This document shows, piece after piece, positions 1 to 6,482 of a stretch of 13,218 nucleotides of DNA. The stretch spans positions 1 through 13,218 of the forward strand of contig QMNH01000009.1 in NCBI GenBank assembly GCA_003647675.1. The letters run 5' to 3'. The notes under the pieces are model-generated. The model made no database searches. It worked only from the letters and a program-made list of their open reading frames with translations, and was not told where the DNA came from. The stretch comes from Candidatus Falkowiibacteriota bacterium (GTDB lineage: Bacteria > Patescibacteriota > Patescibacteriia > Patescibacteriales > UBA12075). A program made the position numbers and the translations under genes. The first letter of the stretch is position 1; the number at the start of each line of letters is the position of its first letter.

Positions 1-76
1 ACAATATCACTTCAAAAAATTTTATAAAAAATCTGCAAAAATCTTAAATTTTTAACTTCGCACCAGTTTTTACACA

Positions 77-409
77 CTAACTATTTATTTCTTTTATTAT
101 TTTGTCAATTTCAGCCGCGTATCTTTCCTGGCTGTCTATTTTCCAATTGAATTTTGGAATATGCTTTATGCTTAGTTTTCTTTTTAGGCTTTGGTAAAAT
201 TCTTTGTTGTATTTTTTTATATTTTTTAAAGCCGTGCCGGACATATTTTCCGGCAATATAGAAATTCCAATAGTTGCTTCCAGCAAATTAGGCGAGCATT
301 TTACGTAAGTGACGGTTATTAAACAATTTTCAACTAAAACATTGCGGCTGATTAAATTCGCAAGTTCGCTTTTTAAAAGTTCGTTTATTTGTTTCATGCG
401 ATAAGACAT
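77..409 (-). CDS. rbfA: 30S ribosome-binding factor A
   Basis: RbfA binds the small ribosomal subunit near the 5' helix of 16S rRNA and helps late 30S maturation in the cytoplasm. The 110-residue product shows the family layout: an opening helix (MKQINELLKSELANLI), a central strand region (LITVTYVKCSPNLLEATIGISIL, where most members read VTxVxVSxDLxxAxVYxS) and the C-terminal IPKFNWKID stretch matching the usual P-x-L-x-F-x-D. The open frame continues upstream to 502 but would overlap infB by about 80 nt, and that extension is a run of Lys/Arg/Asn with no RbfA character. I therefore start at the ATG at 409, 14 nt after the infB stop. The ATG at 397 is an alternative. Neither start has a Shine-Dalgarno site. 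The infB-rbfA order is the classical translation operon arrangement. Confidence 0.88.
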   Translation of the reverse strand: MSYRMKQINELLKSELANLISRNVLVENCLITVTYVKCSPNLLEATIGISILPENMSGTALKNIKKYNKEFYQSLKRKLSIKHIPKFNWKIDSQERYAAEIDKIIKEINS

Positions 410-423
410 ATTGCGCGCTGCTT

Positions 424-2391
424 TTATACTATTTTTTCTTTGCTTATTTTTATTATATCTCCTTCTTTTATTATTTCTTTTCCTTCGCATCGCAATCCGC
501 ATTCCTGGCCCTCCTCCGCCGAATTAACGTCTTGCTTGCCGGATTGAAGCTTGGTTATTTTTCCTTTGCCGATTAGCTCTTTTTCCCTGAATATTTCAAT
601 TTCAGCGTCAGTTTCGGCCAGGCCGCTGATAATTTTACCGCCCAGGATTTGGCTGTCTTTTTCGGTTCTGAATATTGCCAGCACTTTTAGTTTGCCCAAA
701 TCAACTTTTTTAGTTTTTGGCTCAACCAATAAGCTTATTTCTTTTTTCATGTCATTTATTAGGTCGTATATAATGTTGTAATGTATGATTGTAATATTTT
801 TTTCCCTTGATAATTCTTCAATAACCGGCGGTGTTTTAACATTAAAACCGATAATTTTAGCCGTCGAGGCTTCGGCTCGCTTTATGTCGCCGTCCGTTAT
901 ATTTCCCAGGCCTTTGTGGATGATTTTTATTTTTACTTCCGGAATATTGATTTTTTCCAATGATTCCTCAATTGCTTCGGCCGATCCGAACACGTCGCTT
1001 TTAATAATAATATTTATTTTTTTTATATTTTCTTCTTCTTTGATTTCTTTCTCGGTTTTTATCGCTTCGGTTATTTTAGTCATTGATTTTATTTTTTTGT
1101 ACTTGATTTTTTCACCTTTGCCGACCTGTATAATGTCCCCGACTTGAGGCATGGTTTTTAATCCGATAATTTGAACCGGAGCGGCTGGTTTGGCGCTGGT
1201 TATTTTTTCTCCGCGGTAATTATAGAGGGAACGGACTTTTCCGATGTTCATTTTATTGAATAACAGCATATCCCCGGTATTTAAGGTGCCGTTCTGTATC
1301 AGTAATGTGGCAACCGCGCCGGCTCCTTTATCAATATTGGATTCTATGATAGTGCCGATAGCTGAAGTATTCGGATTGGCTTTAATATCTTTAGCTTCGG
1401 TTTCCGCTGTTAATAAAACCATATCCAAAAGATCGTCTATGCCGGTTCCTTTTAGCGCCGAAATAGGCACGCAAATAATTTTTCCGCCCCAATCTTCAAG
1501 CATTATTTTTAGTTTATTGGAAAGTTCTTGCTTGGTTTTTTCTATGTCAGCGCCGGATTTATCTATTTTATTTATTGCTACCACAAACGGTATTTTAGCG
1601 GCTTTAATAATTTTAAAAGCTTCCACGGTTTGGGGTTTAACTCCATCGTCAGCCGCTACTACCAATATGGCAATATCGGCAATTTTTGCCCCCCGGCTGC
1701 GCATGGCGGTAAAAGCCTCATGTCCCGGAGTATCTATGAATGTGATTAGTTGTTTGCGGCGGGTGACCTGATAGGCGCCAATATGCTGGGTAATGCCGCC
1801 GGCTTCTTCGTCTACTATATGGGTGCGGCGGATGGCGTCCAGTAATTTTGTCTTGCCATGGTCTACATGGCCCATAACTACGATAACCGGCGGCCGAGGA
1901 AGCAGATCTTCTTTATTTTCGCTATCTAAAACTTTTTTCAATTTGTTTTCCTCGTTTATTATTTCCTTTCCTTCTTCATTTTTTAATTTAATATCAAGAT
2001 TTAATTCAGAACCGATCAGCCAGGCCGTTTCATGATCAATTTTTTCATTAAGCGATCCGAAAATTCCATTTTTCATTAATTCCGCCAGTACCGCGTTGAT
2101 TGGCACACCGGCCAGATTAGCCAGCTCTTTTACGGTTATATATTGGGGAATAGTGATTATTTTTTTCTCGGTTATTTTTTCTTTTTCCAAAGATTCTTCT
2201 TCTTCTTCTTTGCTTTTTTTAAGTTCGGCTATTTTGTTTCTATATTTTGACCAGTTTTTGATGATTTTATTAGCTTCGCTCCGGTTTATTTTTATGGCTT
2301 TTTGCCCAATATCAAAACCGAGCTGAGGCAGACAGTCGCGTAGCTCTTGAGGCGTAATTCTAAGTAATCTGGCTAGTTCTGTGATATTCAT
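424..2391 (-). CDS. infB: Translation initiation factor IF-2
   Basis: IF-2 is the GTPase that recruits fMet-tRNA to the 30S subunit and promotes subunit joining. The 655-residue protein has two N-terminal IF2_N-like modules (about residues 1-50 and 84-112, the second reading VKELANLAGVPINAVLAELM) joined by a charged linker. The G domain follows: P-loop GHVDHGKT at 174-181, switch I GGITQHIGAYQV around 198-209, DTPGHE at 220-225, NKID at 274-277 and SAL at 311-313. The EF-Tu-like domain II, the IF-2 domain (IIIKSDVFGSAEAIEESL) and the C-terminal fMet-tRNA-binding barrel (GLRCEGKEIIKEGDII) come after. It is shorter than E. coli IF-2 (890 aa) because the N-terminal extension is reduced. It lies first in an operon with rbfA. 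No Shine-Dalgarno precedes the ATG; a TATAGT hexamer a few bases upstream could be a -10 box of a near-leaderless message, but this is weak. Confidence 0.97.
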   Translation of the reverse strand: MNITELARLLRITPQELRDCLPQLGFDIGQKAIKINRSEANKIIKNWSKYRNKIAELKKSKEEEEESLEKEKITEKKIITIPQYITVKELANLAGVPINAVLAELMKNGIFGSLNEKIDHETAWLIGSELNLDIKLKNEEGKEIINEENKLKKVLDSENKEDLLPRPPVIVVMGHVDHGKTKLLDAIRRTHIVDEEAGGITQHIGAYQVTRRKQLITFIDTPGHEAFTAMRSRGAKIADIAILVVAADDGVKPQTVEAFKIIKAAKIPFVVAINKIDKSGADIEKTKQELSNKLKIMLEDWGGKIICVPISALKGTGIDDLLDMVLLTAETEAKDIKANPNTSAIGTIIESNIDKGAGAVATLLIQNGTLNTGDMLLFNKMNIGKVRSLYNYRGEKITSAKPAAPVQIIGLKTMPQVGDIIQVGKGEKIKYKKIKSMTKITEAIKTEKEIKEEENIKKINIIIKSDVFGSAEAIEESLEKINIPEVKIKIIHKGLGNITDGDIKRAEASTAKIIGFNVKTPPVIEELSREKNITIIHYNIIYDLINDMKKEISLLVEPKTKKVDLGKLKVLAIFRTEKDSQILGGKIISGLAETDAEIEIFREKELIGKGKITKLQSGKQDVNSAEEGQECGLRCEGKEIIKEGDIIKISKEKIV

Positions 2392-2401
2392 ATACTATAA
2401 T

Positions 2402-2450
2402 GCGAATCCGCGAATGGATGCGAATGCCGCAAATTACGAATTATGCGAAT
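2402..2450. repeat. GCGAAT-rich degenerate repeat cluster
   Basis: Four copies of GCGAAT (2402, 2410, 2420, 2445) occur within 49 bp just upstream of infB, with related ACGAAT/GCAAAT variants between them. The stretch directly abuts the larger inverted repeat, so both may belong to one dispersed intergenic element. No coding capacity is seen. Confidence 0.5.
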
Positions 2451-2463
2451 AATGAAATAAGCA

Positions 2464-2591
2464 CGAAATTCGAATATCGAAATACTAAACAAATACAAAA
2501 TACAAAATTCAAATGACAAAAACAATATTATTTTTAGAGTTTTGGATTTAGAAAATTTGGATTTGTTTAGTATTTCGATATTCGAATTTCG
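2464..2591. repeat. Long inverted repeat with perfect 31-bp arms
   Basis: Positions 2464-2494 and 2561-2591 are exact reverse complements over 31 bases (left arm begins CGAAATTCGAATATCG, right arm ends CGATATTCGAATTTCG). They are separated by a 66-bp AT-rich spacer that pairs only partly. There is no ORF inside and no terminal target duplication I can establish. The arms are rich in TTCGAA/TTCGAATTTCG words, so a small interspersed palindromic element (MITE- or REP-like) in the infB-truB gap is plausible. As RNA it would form a very stable hairpin. Confidence 0.8.
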
Positions 2592-2653
2592 GATTTTATA
2601 TAATTTCGTATTTATTTTATAAATGATGTGCTTAAAAACTTTTTTCGTGATAA

Positions 2654-2684
2654 AATTAAAAAGACAGATAGACTGTCTTTAATT
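2654..2684 (+). promoter_or_regulatory. Hairpin or palindrome upstream of truB
   Basis: AAAGACAG (2660-2667) and CTGTCTTT (2673-2680) pair perfectly around a 5-nt loop, and flanking AATT blocks (2654-2657 and 2681-2684) extend the stem with a two-base bulge. It lies 40 bp before the truB ATG. No run of T follows, so it is not a clear terminator. It could be a leader hairpin or an operator. A TAAAAT hexamer at 2651-2656 could be a -10 box, but no good -35 is visible. Confidence 0.35.
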
Positions 2685-2724
2685 TATTTAACTTTACAAT
2701 ATTTTTTTGTTTTAGTCAATAATT

Positions 2725-3402
2725 ATGCTTGATTCAAATTTTGGATATATTAATATAAATAAGCCGGCTGGCCCGACATCCCATGATATTGTGGACCGGT
2801 TGCGCCGGATTACCGGCATAAAGAAGATTGGGCATGCCGGTACGCTTGATCCGTTTGCCCGGGGCGTTTTGATTTTAGGAATTAGCCGGGAGGCGACAAA
2901 AAATATCAGTAAATTCGTTAAGCTTGATAAAGAATATGTCGCCAGAATATATTTGGGCGCAGTTAGCAGTACTTATGACCGAACCGGTGAAATTATCAGA
3001 AGAAAGCACAGTGAATTAAAATTAGACGCTGTAAATAAAATATTGCGGGGTTTTATGGGCAAGCAAAAGCAAATACCGCCGATGTTTAGCGCGAAAAAAA
3101 TAAAAGGAAAAAGATTATATAAATTAGCCAGGCAGGGTAAAGAAATTGAAAGGGAGCCGGAAAATATAGAAATTTTCAGTATAAAAACAGTTTCTTTTGC
3201 CTGGCCGGTACTGGAAATTAAAGTAAAATGCTCAAGCGGGACTTACATTAGGTCACTGACCCATGATATCGGGGAAAAACTGGGCTGTGGAGCTTATTTG
3301 GAGGAATTAATAAGAACGGCAATCGGGGATTATAAAATTATTGATTCGGTCTCGCTAAATAGTCTAAATACCGATAATTGGCAGTCTTTTTTAATGAAAT
3401 AA
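2725..3402 (+). CDS. truB: tRNA pseudouridine(55) synthase
   Basis: TruB converts U55 in the T-loop of tRNAs to pseudouridine and has tRNA-chaperone activity. The 225-aa product opens with the diagnostic motif I (NINKPAGPTSHDIVDRLRR, residues 10-28) and the catalytic motif HAGTLDPFARGVL, in which D42 is the nucleophilic aspartate. The conserved YVARIYLGAVSSTYDRTGE and SSGTYIRSLTHDIGEKL blocks follow. It is shorter than E. coli TruB (314 aa) because the C-terminal PUA-like region is lacking, as in many compact genomes. The ATG at 2725 leaves almost no residues before motif I. No Shine-Dalgarno is present. truB is divergent from infB-rbfA, although it is often the next gene in that operon elsewhere. 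Confidence 0.95.
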   Translation: MLDSNFGYININKPAGPTSHDIVDRLRRITGIKKIGHAGTLDPFARGVLILGISREATKNISKFVKLDKEYVARIYLGAVSSTYDRTGEIIRRKHSELKLDAVNKILRGFMGKQKQIPPMFSAKKIKGKRLYKLARQGKEIEREPENIEIFSIKTVSFAWPVLEIKVKCSSGTYIRSLTHDIGEKLGCGAYLEELIRTAIGDYKIIDSVSLNSLNTDNWQSFLMK

Positions 3403-3485
3403 TTATATTTAATAAATTTTATAATTTTTTAGTAAAGCTTAAAAAATAATATTTTAGCATTTTAAATTATTTTAAATAATTTTGT

Positions 3486-3514
3486 TTGTTCTTTGTGGTA
3501 AAATATGTTAGAAT
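3486..3514 (+). promoter_or_regulatory. Possible promoter for the pilin array
   Basis: TTGTTC (3486-3491), a 17-bp spacer and TAGAAT (3509-3514) preceded by TGT form an extended -10 type sigma-70-like promoter about 100 bp upstream of the first pilin. An alternative -10, TATAAT, lies at 3518-3523 with a poor -35. The rest of the 3403-3615 gap is AT-rich. It contains the palindrome AAATTATTT/AAATAATTT at about 3464-3483, which may end truB transcripts. Confidence 0.4.
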
Positions 3515-3615
3515 ATATATAATGTTAATAACTAAATTAAGACTAATTGTTATTTTCTTTATTGAGGAAGTTTAATTTATAAACTAAATAAATAATTAAA
3601 GTAAGCTAACAATTT

Positions 3616-4017
3616 ATGAGCAAAAAACTTTTTAAAAATTTAGTGGTAGTAGCAATGTTTCTTTTTCTTATCGCGCCAGCTTTTGTATTCGTAGCGCATG
3701 CGCAAACAGATGCGGACTTGGGATTGGAATATGCTGACCAGCTTGGATTAGCTAATCCTGATGATCCAGATCCAAGACAAATGGCAGTAAACGTCGTAAA
3801 GTATTTAATGACCTTTCTCGGTATTATTGCCGTGGTTGTGATTCTAATTGGCGGCTTTCAATGGATGACTGCCGGCGGCAACGAGGACAAAGTAGCAAGC
3901 GCTAAGAAAATGATTATAGCCGGAGCTATTGGATTAATAATCATCTTGGCGGCCTATGCTATTGTTCAGTTTGTAATTAATACAACTGGCGGTTTAATAG
4001 AAGGTGACGTTTTGTAG
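3616..4017 (+). CDS. T4SS pilin-like protein 1 (VirB2/TrbC-like)
   Basis: A 133-residue exported small membrane protein. A signal peptide (positive MSKKLFKN, hydrophobic core, probable cleavage after AHA at residue 29) precedes an acidic stretch rich in Asp/Pro. Two transmembrane helices follow (about 62-83 and 99-122), joined by a short charged hinge, GNEDKVASAKK. The core pattern GGFQWMTAGGNE then AK..I..AIGL.I.LAAYAI matches the pilin family that Patescibacteria encode in tandem, with VirB2/TrbC topology. It is the most divergent of six neighbouring paralogues: its N-terminal region is more acidic and it lacks the aromatic YGG before WM. It stands apart from the others, behind a structured gap. 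I infer it may be the major subunit. No Shine-Dalgarno is seen. Confidence 0.82.
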   Translation: MSKKLFKNLVVVAMFLFLIAPAFVFVAHAQTDADLGLEYADQLGLANPDDPDPRQMAVNVVKYLMTFLGIIAVVVILIGGFQWMTAGGNEDKVASAKKMIIAGAIGLIIILAAYAIVQFVINTTGGLIEGDVL

Positions 4018-4053
4018 AAAATTATTGAGGTTTAAGTTATATTAGCGAACCTT

Positions 4054-4123
4054 AAGTAGTTCCCTCGTTTTTAAGAGGGTTCTACTTCTATGACCGGAGT
4101 TTATTTGCGGTCATAGCAGTAGA
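4054..4123 (+). promoter_or_regulatory. Mutually exclusive hairpins between pilin 1 and pilin 2
   Basis: Hairpin A pairs AAGTAG (4054-4059) plus CCCTC (4062-4066) with GAGGG (4075-4079) plus CTACTT (4082-4087) across a TT/TT internal loop. Hairpin B pairs TCTACT (4081-4086) plus CTATGACCG (4088-4096) with CGGTCATAG (4108-4116) plus AGTAGA (4118-4123), with a single mismatch. The segment at about 4081-4087 is shared, so the base of A and the base of B cannot form together. This 1:2 versus 2:3 arrangement resembles an attenuator or processing element. Its function is inferred from base pairing only. Confidence 0.55.
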
Positions 4124-4142
4124 AAAATAAAAAATAGCAGAT

Positions 4143-4186
4143 AACAGGCGGCAAAAGTAATATTTAGTTATCTGCCGCTTGTTTTT
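4143..4186 (+). terminator. Terminator with competing antiterminator pairing
   Basis: AACAGGCGGCA (4143-4153) pairs with TGCCGCTTGTT (4173-4183), 11 bp with one G-U, followed by TTTTT. An alternative perfect 9-bp pairing, GCAGATAAC (4137-4145) with GTTATCTGC (4167-4175), overlaps both arms and would break the terminator stem. This fits a switchable terminator before the pilin 2-6 genes, for which no clear separate promoter is seen. Confidence 0.6.
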
Positions 4187-4211
4187 AAATACTTGGCAAA
4201 AGTGCAATTGT

Positions 4212-4649
4212 ATGATTTTAGCAAATATTAAAAAGCAAAGAAAAGCAGTGGTTTTATTTGTGATATTTATTAGTTTTTGTTTTTTGTTTTTTTCATTTTC
4301 TGTTTTAGCCGCTGACAAAGGGGTTGATAAAGCCTTGGAAGGATTGAATAAATCGGCCGGAGAAGGTTTTTTGGGGAAAGGAACGGTTGATGCGGATAGC
4401 AGTAATCCAGGGATAATTATTAATCTTTCCGACGCTTTAGGCACGGTAGTCGGCGCCGGATTGGCTTTTATCGGGGTTTTATTTTTTATATTAATCATAT
4501 ACGGCGGACTGCTTTGGATGACGGCGCGGGGCGAAGAAGCCCAAGTTAAAAAAGCCAAGGATTTAATCCAGGCCGCGGTAATCGGGCTTATTATAGTTTT
4601 GGCCGCGTACGCGATAACCGCCTATATAAGCCAGCTTCTTTTTAGTTAA
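4212..4649 (+). CDS. T4SS pilin-like protein 2
   Basis: A 145-residue paralogue of the array. I start at the ATG at 4212, because a TTG at 4179 would lie inside the upstream terminator stem and adds no signal-peptide character. The protein has a signal peptide (MILANIKKQRK, long hydrophobic core, cleavage near VLA at residue 33), an extracytoplasmic segment with KSAGEGF, and two helices (about 76-100 and 117-138). These flank the signature YGGLLWMTARGEEAQVKKAKDLIQAAVIGLIIVLAAYAI. It begins a tightly spaced run of five pilin genes (16 bp to the next). No Shine-Dalgarno is visible. GC-richer codons (GCG, GCC, CGG) are more frequent than in the other copies. Confidence 0.82.
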   Translation: MILANIKKQRKAVVLFVIFISFCFLFFSFSVLAADKGVDKALEGLNKSAGEGFLGKGTVDADSSNPGIIINLSDALGTVVGAGLAFIGVLFFILIIYGGLLWMTARGEEAQVKKAKDLIQAAVIGLIIVLAAYAITAYISQLLFS

Positions 4650-4665
4650 TAAAATTAGCTTATAT

Positions 4666-5100
4666 ATGACAAAGAAGAGATTATTATTTGTTGTTTTGAT
4701 AATATTTTTAGCCGGCAGTTTGTTTGCCTTTGTTAATATGGGGGCAGTAAATGCGGATGATGCTTTTAAAAAATTTACCGACGGTTACGAAAAAACAGGT
4801 GAAAAAGCCGGTTACGAGGATACTAATTTAAACAAAGAATTGCCCCAGGTAATTGGAAAAATTATTAGCGCGGTATTAGCTTTATTGGGCATAATTTTTT
4901 TATTCTTAATAATTTACGGCGGTTATATTTGGATGTTGGCTCGGGGGAATGAAAATGATACTAAGAAGGCCAAAGATATTATAACCAACGCAATAATCGG
5001 GCTTTTGGTAGTTGTAGGGGCTTATGCAATCACTTTTTTTGTCAGTAATTCATTATATGAAGCACCATATAATACATATAATAATGAGAACGAGGTTTAA
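4666..5100 (+). CDS. T4SS pilin-like protein 3
   Basis: A 144-residue paralogue. The signal peptide ends near VNA (residue 30). The mature N-terminus, DDAFKKFTDGYEKTGEKAGYEDT, carries the AGY/AGF element shared with copies 4 and 6. Two transmembrane helices (about 63-87 and 107-127) flank YGGYIWMLARGNENDTKKAKDI. A polar tail of about 16 residues rich in Tyr and Asn (YNTYNNENEV) follows the second helix and is absent from most sisters. It lies 16 bp after copy 2 and 15 bp before copy 4, without Shine-Dalgarno sites, so all are probably on one transcript. Confidence 0.82.
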   Translation: MTKKRLLFVVLIIFLAGSLFAFVNMGAVNADDAFKKFTDGYEKTGEKAGYEDTNLNKELPQVIGKIISAVLALLGIIFLFLIIYGGYIWMLARGNENDTKKAKDIITNAIIGLLVVVGAYAITFFVSNSLYEAPYNTYNNENEV

Positions 5101-5115
5101 TAAATTTAATTTATT

Positions 5116-5520
5116 ATGAAAAACAGCAAGACAGAAAAATTTAAATATTTAATAATATTTATTATTTTATTTTTATTTCAAATAAGTTTTGTATATGCAG
5201 ACAATCTTAATAATTGGCAAGAAAATTTAGAAGATACAGCAGGATTTGAAGGCGCTGGTTATAAAACCGAAGATGTATCTTTTGAAGTTTATGTCGGGGT
5301 AATTACCCGGACTGCGCTTTCGCTTCTGGGTATTGTATTTATATTACTCATGGTTTATGGCGGATATTTATGGATGACAGACCGGGGTAATAACGATCAG
5401 GTGGATAAGGCTAAAAAATTAATTACAGCCGCCGTAATCGGCCTTATAATCGTGGTTGGAGCTTATGTGATAAGTTATTTCGTGGTTGAAAAGCTGACTA
5501 CAGGTACTTTATCGGGATAA
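5116..5520 (+). CDS. T4SS pilin-like protein 4
   Basis: A 134-residue paralogue. The signal peptide ends at VYA (residue 28). The mature start, DNLNNWQENLEDTAGFEGAGYKTEDV, holds the AGF and AGY elements. Two membrane helices (about 58-81 and 103-124) flank YGGYLWMTDRGNNDQVDKAKKLI, followed by a short polar tail. The hinge carries an Asp (TDRGNN) where sister copies have Ala. It sits between copies 3 and 5 with gaps of 15 and 12 bp. As with the others, the role is inferred from topology and family motif: a subunit of a surface filament or secretion channel. Confidence 0.82.
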   Translation: MKNSKTEKFKYLIIFIILFLFQISFVYADNLNNWQENLEDTAGFEGAGYKTEDVSFEVYVGVITRTALSLLGIVFILLMVYGGYLWMTDRGNNDQVDKAKKLITAAVIGLIIVVGAYVISYFVVEKLTTGTLSG

Positions 5521-5532
5521 ATATTTATTTTT

Positions 5533-5916
5533 ATGAATAAAAATTTAAAACAAGTTATATTTTTGTTTATATTGGTGTTAGTGTTAGTTTTACCTTTTTT
5601 TGTTTTTGCTGATAATCAGGCCCTTCAGGGGCTGAAAAATATTCAGCCGGATAGCGGTTATGCTGAAGCAGACAGTGAAAATAATTTTGCCACAATCGCG
5701 GGAACAATAGTCGGAGGACTTTTAAGTATTCTAGGAATTATTTTTATTTCTTTAATGATTTATGGTGGTTTGAATTGGATGATAGCCTCCGGGGACGAGG
5801 AAAAATTAACTAGGGCCAAGAATACACTTAGGCGGGCGATAATTGGCATAGTGATAGTAATTGGTTCATATGCAATTTGGGACTTTGTACTTTGGAAATT
5901 AATTCAAGGGGGGTAA
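5533..5916 (+). CDS. T4SS pilin-like protein 5
   Basis: A 127-residue paralogue, the shortest of the six. The signal peptide ends at VFA (residue 26). The mature start, DNQALQGLKNIQPDSGYAEAD, precedes helices at about 54-78 and 101-122. The signature reads YGGLNWMIASGDEEKLTRAKNTLRRAIIGIVIVIGSYAIWDFV. The final helix is followed by a very short tail. Two tryptophans near its end (WDFVLW) are unusual for the set. The gap to copy 6 (28 bp) is the widest within the 2-6 run. Confidence 0.82.
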   Translation: MNKNLKQVIFLFILVLVLVLPFFVFADNQALQGLKNIQPDSGYAEADSENNFATIAGTIVGGLLSILGIIFISLMIYGGLNWMIASGDEEKLTRAKNTLRRAIIGIVIVIGSYAIWDFVLWKLIQGG

Positions 5917-5944
5917 ATTTAATATAAAGAAATCGAGTTAAATT

Positions 5945-6382
5945 ATGAAAAAGAGTAATAGAAAAATAAAAATTATTTTTTTATCATTTTTACTTATTTT
6001 TGTTTTCGGAATGCTTGGGGTGGGCGCGGCTTGGGGTCCGTTAAGTGATTATACTGATTTAAATAAAAACAGTGAAGAAATGGGAAAAGCGGGTGGTTTT
6101 GATACGGGTATAGGCTCCGGAGAAGGCGTAGGCCAAATAGCAGAGCTGGTAATAGAAGGTTTTTTAAGCGTTTTAGGGGTAATTTTTATTATTTTAATGA
6201 TTGTGGCTGGTTATAATTGGATGAGTGCGGCCGGAGACGAACAAAAAGTGCAAAAAGCAAAAGATACGATTCTCCGAGCCATAATCGGTTTAATTATTTT
6301 AGTAAGCGCTTACGCGATAACTTATTTTGTATTTAAGCATATGCCTGCCGGCGGAAATGTGCCGCCAGTCATTGATTATTAA
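5945..6382 (+). CDS. T4SS pilin-like protein 6
   Basis: A 145-residue last member of the array. The N-terminal hydrophobic segment follows MKKSNRKIK and probably ends near GVGAAW. A Gly-rich mature segment (AGGFDTGIGSGEGVG) then leads into helices at about 66-90 and 110-131. The signature is VAGYNWMSAAGDEQKVQKAKDTILRAIIGLIILVSAYAI, with VAG replacing the YGG of copies 2-5. The tail PAGGNVPPVIDY is proline-rich. A strong bidirectional terminator follows, closing the pilin unit. Confidence 0.82.
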   Translation: MKKSNRKIKIIFLSFLLIFVFGMLGVGAAWGPLSDYTDLNKNSEEMGKAGGFDTGIGSGEGVGQIAELVIEGFLSVLGVIFIILMIVAGYNWMSAAGDEQKVQKAKDTILRAIIGLIILVSAYAITYFVFKHMPAGGNVPPVIDY

Positions 6383-6423
6383 TAGGTATTAATAATTAAT
6401 TTAAAGAAATTTTAATATAAAAT

Positions 6424-6461
6424 AAAAAAGGCGTCTTATATTCAAGTCGCCTTTTGTTTTT
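6424..6461. terminator. Bidirectional terminator between the pilins and the lipoprotein gene
   Basis: AAAAGGCG (6426-6433) pairs with CGCCTTTT (6448-6455), with an inner CTT/AAG extension. T-rich sequence follows on the plus strand and an A-run on the left gives T residues on the minus strand. It can serve both the rightward pilins and the leftward lipoprotein gene, which converge here. A second 10-bp inverted repeat, TAGGTATAGT (6462-6471) with ACTATACCTA (6493-6502), overlaps the lipoprotein stop region. Confidence 0.8.
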
Positions 6462-6482
6462 AGGTATAGTTATAGTAAATAT

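Noticed and set aside
1..76. Search for a gene or terminator at the window start
   Set aside because: Only AT-rich intergenic sequence after rbfA. A weak AAAAAT/ATTTTT pairing near 38-56 is too short to call a terminator.
410..502. N-terminal extension of rbfA overlapping infB
   Set aside because: The 31 extra residues are only Lys/Arg/Asn and would overlap the infB coding end by about 80 nt. The ATG at 409 gives a normal RbfA.
551..2326. Several plus-strand open frames across the infB region
   Set aside because: All are antisense to infB, whose GTPase motifs fix the true frame. The shadows read as Ser/Phe/Ile-rich hydrophobic nonsense.
4088..4558. Minus-strand open frame of 156 codons opposite pilin 2
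   Set aside because: It lies antisense to a gene with a clear signal peptide and family motif, and its translation is low-complexity Lys/Thr/Pro without domain features. It is a shadow.
6457..6480. About 20-nt similarity to the 6S-like promoter region at 12016-12039 (TTTTAGGTATARTTATAGTAA)
   Set aside because: At 6462 there is no suitable -35 and no rightward gene, and the words are low complexity. Chance resemblance is the simplest reading.
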